DNA of 64,000 nt from an uncultured Lachnospiraceae bacterium (GTDB taxonomy: Bacteria > Bacillota > Clostridia > Lachnospirales > Lachnospiraceae): contig CAJTOL010000014.1 in the NCBI GenBank assembly GCA_910577645.1, forward strand, positions 1 through 64,000. Reading direction: 5' to 3'. The position numbers were made by a program, and so were the translations under genes. Of the stretch, positions 60,203 through 64,000 are shown piece after piece. The notes below the pieces were generated by a model, which saw only the letters and a list, made by a program, of their open reading frames with translations, did not search any database and was not told where the DNA came from. Position 1 is the first letter of the stretch. Each line of letters begins with the position of its first letter.

Positions 60203-60862
60203 TCACAATTTTTCAATCTTTTCTTCCATACTATTGGCTTTCTCTTCGTCTAATGCCATATACTTTTCAAAAACCCACCGAAAAAAATGTGATGAAAGAC
60301 TGCTTGCAAAGGCAAACCAAATCATAAAAAGCTCTGTAAAAACCCAGGTAAGAACCCCGAAAAGTGCATAAATAACCAGGATTGTAACGGATACATAAAG
60401 GTTTCCCATGGCCATCACAAACGCGCCCCCCACCGTCTTCTTTATAGAAAACCGGAAATAAGCAGTCAATGGAAATAAGTAAATTATTGTTAATAAATAA
60501 ACAAATATCAGGCTTACCAAAACAACCCTGGCCACCCATTTTATTCCCTCCGGGAAAGGCAGGAACTGGCAGCAATACAAGTCCAATATTAAAAACAGGC
60601 CTGCCGCCACTGCCCCCAGCCATAAAAGTGTTGCCGGAACGAAATTTTTAACAAAGCTTTTGCGGAAGCTTCTCCACACATAGCCTTCTTCATTTCGGAT
60701 AAGCTTCAAAGTATACTGAAAAAGCGCCGTGGTAGACGCCCCTATGGTGATGATAGGAAGGGAAAACAGCGCCCAGAAGATTCCCAGAAGGCACAGATTC
60801 ATAACCTTATCCATAAATGTAAAGAAACGGTTTTCAGGGTTAAAGATTCCATTGACGTTCAT
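60203..60862 (-). CDS. DUF624/YesL-family membrane protein (219 aa)
   Basis: A YesL-type protein with about five to six membrane helices. FNPENRFFTFMDKVMNLCLL and LFSLPIITIGASTTALFQYT open the family domain. The gene belongs to a class that travels with sugar ABC operons and YesM/YesN systems, but its biochemical role is not established. ATG 60862 (MNVNGIFNPEN) has AAAGGA upstream; the frame continues 38 codons further without a good site. It is immediately upstream of, and codirectional with, the Ugp-like operon. Confidence 0.85.
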   Translation of the reverse strand: MNVNGIFNPENRFFTFMDKVMNLCLLGIFWALFSLPIITIGASTTALFQYTLKLIRNEEGYVWRSFRKSFVKNFVPATLLWLGAVAAGLFLILDLYCCQFLPFPEGIKWVARVVLVSLIFVYLLTIIYLFPLTAYFRFSIKKTVGGAFVMAMGNLYVSVTILVIYALFGVLTWVFTELFMIWFAFASSLSSHFFRWVFEKYMALDEEKANSMEEKIEKL

Positions 60863-60993
60863 GTGGTACGGTCCTTTCTGTATATTCCAGCCAAAAAACA
60901 GCCGGATAAGATCCCAGTATATCATTTTTTGCCCGCTTATGTTACAATAGATGTACTCTTTATACACTAAGAGCAATCATTGGGAGGCGCTTT

Positions 60994-61692
60994 ATGAAAT
61001 TAAAAGACAAACTGATTCGGGACTGGAAGAAAGACCGTGAAACTCTGAAAACCTTAAATTTCCGGCAAAGGCTCCAGTTTATTCTGGATTATTACCGGGG
61101 ACAGATGTTTATTCTGTTTGTTTTTTTGATGATTACATTTTATATAGGAGATATGGTCTATCAAAGCAGTCAAGTTATTGATTTACAGGGATTTTTTGTT
61201 AATGACCGGCAGGATTTATTTCCGGCTGAAAACTTAATCAGGGATTTTTCCGCCTATATGAGCACGCCGCCGGGCCATCGAATTGCTTTTGAGGATTCTC
61301 TTTATGTGGATCTGGAATCCAATAGTGAATACAATGCCGCCAGTCAGGGAAAAATTGTGGCCTACGTAGCAGCCAGGGAGCTGGACTTTTTGGTGGCTCC
61401 GGAAGCCCTGGCTCAGTATTATGCCGGTTCCTTTTTGCTTTACGACCTGGAGGATCTGCTTCCTGACAGGCTAAGGGAATACCTGAAAGAGGATTTCTAT
61501 TATGCAACGGATGGAACAGGCCAGGAAAAAGCCTGCGGACTCAGCCTTGCCCGCTCCCGCTTTTTGCAGAACCCGGTATACGACGGAGCTGAGGATTATT
61601 ACTTTCTGGCGCTTTCCTACACCCCGCGGACCGATGCCCTGATTTCTTTTATTGAATATGCCTATCCTCAGTGGGCGGAGATTGGAAGCTGA
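60994..61692 (+). CDS. Single-span membrane protein of unknown function (232 aa)
   Basis: I do not recognise this protein. It has a charged N-terminal tail (about residues 1-35), one clear membrane helix (MFILFVFLMITFYIGDMVYQ) and a roughly 175-residue part that is probably outside the cell. That part contains LQGFFVNDRQDLFPAENLIR and YVAARELDFLVAPEALAQYY. It has no cysteine-rich or catalytic motif. GGGAGG lies before the ATG. It runs divergently from the DUF624 gene and converges with the HAD phosphatase gene. Confidence 0.7.
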   Translation: MKLKDKLIRDWKKDRETLKTLNFRQRLQFILDYYRGQMFILFVFLMITFYIGDMVYQSSQVIDLQGFFVNDRQDLFPAENLIRDFSAYMSTPPGHRIAFEDSLYVDLESNSEYNAASQGKIVAYVAARELDFLVAPEALAQYYAGSFLLYDLEDLLPDRLREYLKEDFYYATDGTGQEKACGLSLARSRFLQNPVYDGAEDYYFLALSYTPRTDALISFIEYAYPQWAEIGS

Positions 61693-62496
61693 TTAAATAT
61701 CAGCCAGGCAGCGTCCAATCTCTCCCAGAGATTCAAAAACAGCATCCGGTTTAATTTCGGAGGCTTTCAAGTCCTCCAGTCTGGTCTCGCCGGAGAGTAC
61801 CAGCAAGCCTTTGCCGCCATGGTTAACACCGGTGGCCACATCCGTATACAAACGGTCCCCAACAAATCCTGTCCGTTCTGTGGGGACTTTTGTTTTGTCA
61901 AAAATCATCTGAGCCGTCTCTTTATAAGGTTTTCCCAGATATCTGGGCTTAATGCCGGTGGATAAAGTCATTGCAGCGCAGATAGCTCCGCAGTCGGGAA
62001 TAAACCCATTGTCTGTGGGACAGTTAATATCCGGATGAGTAGCCAGGAAAATCGCCCCCTCCCGAATTAGGGTACAGCCCTTCTCCAGCTTTTCATATGT
62101 TAGGGTTTTGTCAAACGCCGCCACCACAATGTCAGCCTTCCCATCTGTCAGGCAAATCCCTGACTCTCTCATGTTTTCCTCTAAAGGAGGGGTTCCCATA
62201 AGGAATACAGAAGCCCCCGGATATTCCCTGTTTAAGAAACGGATAGCCACATCGCCGGAAGTCATAATCTGATCCCTCTCAATCTCACAACCCATTTTGC
62301 CCAGCTTTTTTATGTAATTTTCCGGAGACTGGGAAGAGTTATTGGTAAAAAACAGAAACCGTTTTCCTCTCTCCCTGCATATGCGGATAAAATCCAGAGC
62401 CCCTTCTATAATGTGATCTCCCATATAGAAGGTTCCGTCCATGTCCAGTACAAATAGTTGGATCTCTTCCAGAAGTTTCTTCTTATTCGCGTCCAA
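61693..62496 (-). CDS. HAD-IIA family phosphatase, NagD-like (267 aa)
   Basis: A HAD hydrolase that removes phosphate from a small phosphorylated metabolite. Motif I is FVLDMDGTFYMGD (two Asp), motif II FFTNNSSQSP and motif IV FVGDRLYTDVATG, with the C2 cap between. I start at TTG 62496 (LDANKKKLLEEI) because AGGAGG lies seven bases upstream. The longer frame starting at 62610 would run through the structured element at 62538-62663. Its place between glycerol-phosphate genes suggests glycerol-phosphate or phosphoglycolate, but this is only context. Confidence 0.88.
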   Translation of the reverse strand: MDANKKKLLEEIQLFVLDMDGTFYMGDHIIEGALDFIRICRERGKRFLFFTNNSSQSPENYIKKLGKMGCEIERDQIMTSGDVAIRFLNREYPGASVFLMGTPPLEENMRESGICLTDGKADIVVAAFDKTLTYEKLEKGCTLIREGAIFLATHPDINCPTDNGFIPDCGAICAAMTLSTGIKPRYLGKPYKETAQMIFDKTKVPTERTGFVGDRLYTDVATGVNHGGKGLLVLSGETRLEDLKASEIKPDAVFESLGEIGRCLADI

Positions 62497-62537
62497 ATTG
62501 TGCCTCCTGCCCAAAGAATGTGGCAAAACAGGAAAAA

Positions 62538-62663
62538 GGCGGCTTTCTATTGGCAGATGTCCACATCCCAGGCCCATCTGTACCGGACAGGACGGATCTG
62601 AATCCGTCATAAACGTACAGGTGTCAGCAAGAGCAAGCGGACAGCAGTAGTAGAAAGACCGCC
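62538..62663 (-). ncRNA. Candidate structured RNA / terminator-type leader (126 nt)
   Basis: An outer stem pairs 62538-62549 (GGCGGCTTTCTA) with 62651-62663 (TAGAAAG-A-CCGCC) with one bulged base. On the minus strand it is followed at once by TTTTT. Inside are GACGGAT/ATCCGTC (62591-62608), GTACAG/CTGTAC (62615-62620 with 62578-62583) and a competing CAGATG/CATCTG (62554-62559 with 62575-62580). The last two share bases 62578-62580 and cannot form together. It lies between the DUF1667 stop and the HAD start. No known riboswitch family was recognised. Confidence 0.35.
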
Positions 62664-62717
62664 GATTTCATTTTGCAACATCCTCTTTTTGTGAATATAA
62701 TTATTCAGTTGTTCCTT

Positions 62718-63080
62718 TTATGCCTTGGCAACGTTCTTGGTTGCAATTACCGGGACACCGGTTCCTGCACAGTCTGCAATTACCACATCGCCAATTGCTA
62801 CGGGAGCCGGGATGGTTACCTGGCGAATCTCATCCATGATTTCAAAAATCTTACCCTTGGGAATATCTTCTTTGGTCTTTACGGATACCATTTCAATAGC
62901 GCCGCCGGCTACATGTACGCTGGAAGTAACGATTCTGGTGGGGCTTAGCACTTCTTTTCTTGCGTAGTCATCGCCGCGCTTGCAGGTATTTCCGCTTACA
63001 TCCATCTGGTCGCCGTCAATTTTAACAGTCAGAGGGCAGCCTAAGGGGCAGCCAATGCAGATTAATTCTCTTACCTCCAT
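62718..63080 (-). CDS. DUF1667 protein, iron-sulfur partner of FAD oxidoreductase (120 aa)
   Basis: A small protein with CIGCPLGCPLTV near the start and a further Cys in SGNTCKRGDDYARKE, spacing that suits an iron-sulfur cluster or metal. DUF1667 genes usually follow NAD(P)/FAD oxidoreductase genes of anaerobic glycerol-3-phosphate metabolism, as here. AGGTGG lies before the ATG, one base after the oxidoreductase stop. It likely passes electrons, but this is inferred. Confidence 0.88.
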   Translation of the reverse strand: MEVRELICIGCPLGCPLTVKIDGDQMDVSGNTCKRGDDYARKEVLSPTRIVTSSVHVAGGAIEMVSVKTKEDIPKGKIFEIMDEIRQVTIPAPVAIGDVVIADCAGTGVPVIATKNVAKA

Positions 63081-63081
63081 G

Positions 63082-64000
63082 TTATTCCACCTCCGTACAA
63101 ATCACAATATTCTTAAGATCCGGGTAATCGGCAAAACTGTCTTTCTTTAAGACTACCTGCTCCATCTCACCGGGAGCCAGCACCTTTTTCTTTCTCTTGG
63201 AAATCTGAACTCCGTCATAGTAAACGCTGATGTAGCGATCCTTGTAAACGTCGGCTACGCGGAAACGAACCGTAATTTTGTCCTGCATGTTGTTTACATC
63301 AATAGACTGAGGAACCGTATAGCGGACACCGTTCTCTGCCTTTAACTCTACCATGTGGCCTGCTTCTCTCTCTTTGCCTGCCCTTACATACTCTGCCGCA
63401 TTGGTGCCTGCCAGAGTAGCCTCCTCAGATACATAATCTACCAGATCATGTACATGAAGTACGTTGCCGCAGGCAAATACGCCCTCAGCGCTGGTCTCCA
63501 GCTGATCGTTTACCTCCGGTCCTGAGGTAATGCGGCTCATGGAAACGCCGATGCCTTTGCTAAGCTCATTCTCCGGAAGAAGTCCTACAGACAGAAGCAG
63601 GGTATCGCAGGCGTAGTGCTCTTCTGTACCTGGAATAGGCTTCCGATCCGGGCCAACCTCTGCCAGAGTGATACCGGTAACTCTCTCTTTGCCCTCAATA
63701 TTTACAACCGTGTGGCTTAACTTCAGCGGGATGCCGTAGTCGTCCAGACACTGTACAATATTTCTCTTTAAACCGCCGGAATAAGGCATCAGCTCTGCCA
63801 CTACCTTAACTTTAGCGCCTTCCAGGGTCATTCTTCTCGCCATAATAAGTCCGATATCACCGGAACCTAAGATGACAACCTCTTTTCCTACGCTGTAGCC
63901 CTCAATGTTCATTAAGCGCTGTGCAGTGCCGGCAGAATAAATACCGGCAGGACGGTAACCCGGGATATTTAACGCGCCTCTTGCTCTCTCCCGGCAGCCC
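63082..64000 (-). CDS. NAD(P)/FAD-dependent oxidoreductase (5' end cut by window)
   Basis: A pyridine-nucleotide-disulfide-type flavoprotein, probably the GlpB-like partner of anaerobic glycerol-3-phosphate dehydrogenase. The frame is open to the window edge: ARGALNIPGYRPAGIYSAGT and AQRLMNIEGY precede the ATG at 63912, so that ATG is internal. The NAD loop is VVILGSGDIGLIMARRMTLE, the flavin-site end is SAEGVFACGNVLHVHDLVD. An extra C-terminal domain of about 90 residues follows. It is coupled to DUF1667. Confidence 0.88.
   Translation of the reverse strand, partial: GCRERARGALNIPGYRPAGIYSAGTAQRLMNIEGYSVGKEVVILGSGDIGLIMARRMTLEGAKVKVVAELMPYSGGLKRNIVQCLDDYGIPLKLSHTVVNIEGKERVTGITLAEVGPDRKPIPGTEEHYACDTLLLSVGLLPENELSKGIGVSMSRITSGPEVNDQLETSAEGVFACGNVLHVHDLVDYVSEEATLAGTNAAEYVRAGKEREAGHMVELKAENGVRYTVPQSIDVNNMQDKITVRFRVADVYKDRYISVYYDGVQISKRKKKVLAPGEMEQVVLKKDSFADYPDLKNIVICTEVE

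Noticed and set aside
62538..62663. Known riboswitch classes (glycine, THF, ZTP, preQ1, Mn, guanidine)
   Set aside because: None of the conserved core words of these classes could be found by eye in either orientation, so no family name is given.
1..64000. CRISPR arrays, rRNA operons, complete IS elements and prophage genes
   Set aside because: No regularly spaced direct repeats, rRNA sequence, transposase with terminal repeats, integrase or phage structural gene was seen in either strand.

Overview
The window reads as chromosomal DNA of a spore-forming, anaerobic Clostridia species, most likely a gut-type member of the Lachnospiraceae. The reasons are the gene content and style: a SpoVAF/GerA-type spore germination protein, GlpP, a YesM/YesN two-component pair, several MalE/F/G-type ABC operons with lipoprotein binding proteins, an unsplit rpoD, QueH, a BMP-type nucleoside ABC transporter, and an FAD oxidoreductase/DUF1667 pair typical of anaerobic glycerol-3-phosphate oxidation. 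Strong AGGAGG-type ribosome sites and several TTG/GTG starts fit a low-to-moderate GC Bacillota. No rRNA, tRNA, CRISPR array or complete insertion sequence was seen.

Layout. (1) 1-2.4 kb: a decaying cluster of Rpn-family PD-(D/E)XK genes (one intact copy cut by the window edge, two broken copies, a 32-bp direct repeat) followed by an AT-rich GNAT acetyltransferase. (2) 2.5-12.3 kb: two divergent operons around a ROK-regulated intergenic region. Leftward: ABC transporter, nucleotide-pyrophosphatase/phosphodiesterase-like enzyme and PhnP-like metallo-hydrolase. Rightward: sulfatase, ROK regulator and an organophosphate-antiporter-like MFS protein. Two related 21-bp palindromes sit at the two promoters. 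(3) 12.4-24.4 kb: a beta-glucoside locus. ABC transporter plus a domain-permuted GH3 run left, two GH94 phosphorylases run right, and an AraC regulator closes the block. (4) 24.5-40.6 kb: mostly housekeeping genes (HPr, queH, rpoD, lipid kinase, mutY, birA, argF, patatin, SPFH/NfeD, rRNA/tRNA methyltransferase, nadE, MATE, Rrf2, tcdA) ending in an SdpR/SdpI-like autorepressor-immunity pair with a perfect 32-bp palindrome at its promoter. (5) 40.7-49.6 kb: a nucleoside uptake and catabolism operon (BMP lipoprotein, ATPase, two permeases, a DUF3604/PHP-type protein, deoC, pyrimidine-nucleoside phosphorylase). (6) 49.9-55.1 kb: a YesN/YesM pair and a spore germination protein. (7) 55.1-64 kb: a glycerol-3-phosphate / glycerophosphodiester block (Ugp-like ABC transporter, glycerophosphodiester phosphodiesterase, GlpP, DUF624 protein, HAD-IIA phosphatase, DUF1667 protein, FAD oxidoreductase cut by the window edge).

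How the genes work together. Three sugar-type ABC operons each carry a hairpin between the binding-protein gene and the first permease gene, consistent with making binding protein in excess. The GH94 enzymes would split imported beta-glucosides with phosphate, saving ATP, while the permuted GH3 hydrolyses others. The nucleoside operon would import deoxynucleosides, cleave them with phosphate and split deoxyribose-5-phosphate; the DUF3604 protein there has no known role. The last block would import glycerophosphodiesters or glycerol-3-phosphate, hydrolyse the diesters and oxidise glycerol-3-phosphate.

The most interesting unexplained items are the sulfatase/phosphodiesterase/PhnP/OPA-transporter divergon with its paired operators, the DUF3604 protein in the nucleoside operon, the Rpn genes with swapped C-terminal tails, and three structured intergenic elements (32.35-32.48, 53.17-53.23 and 62.54-62.66 kb).
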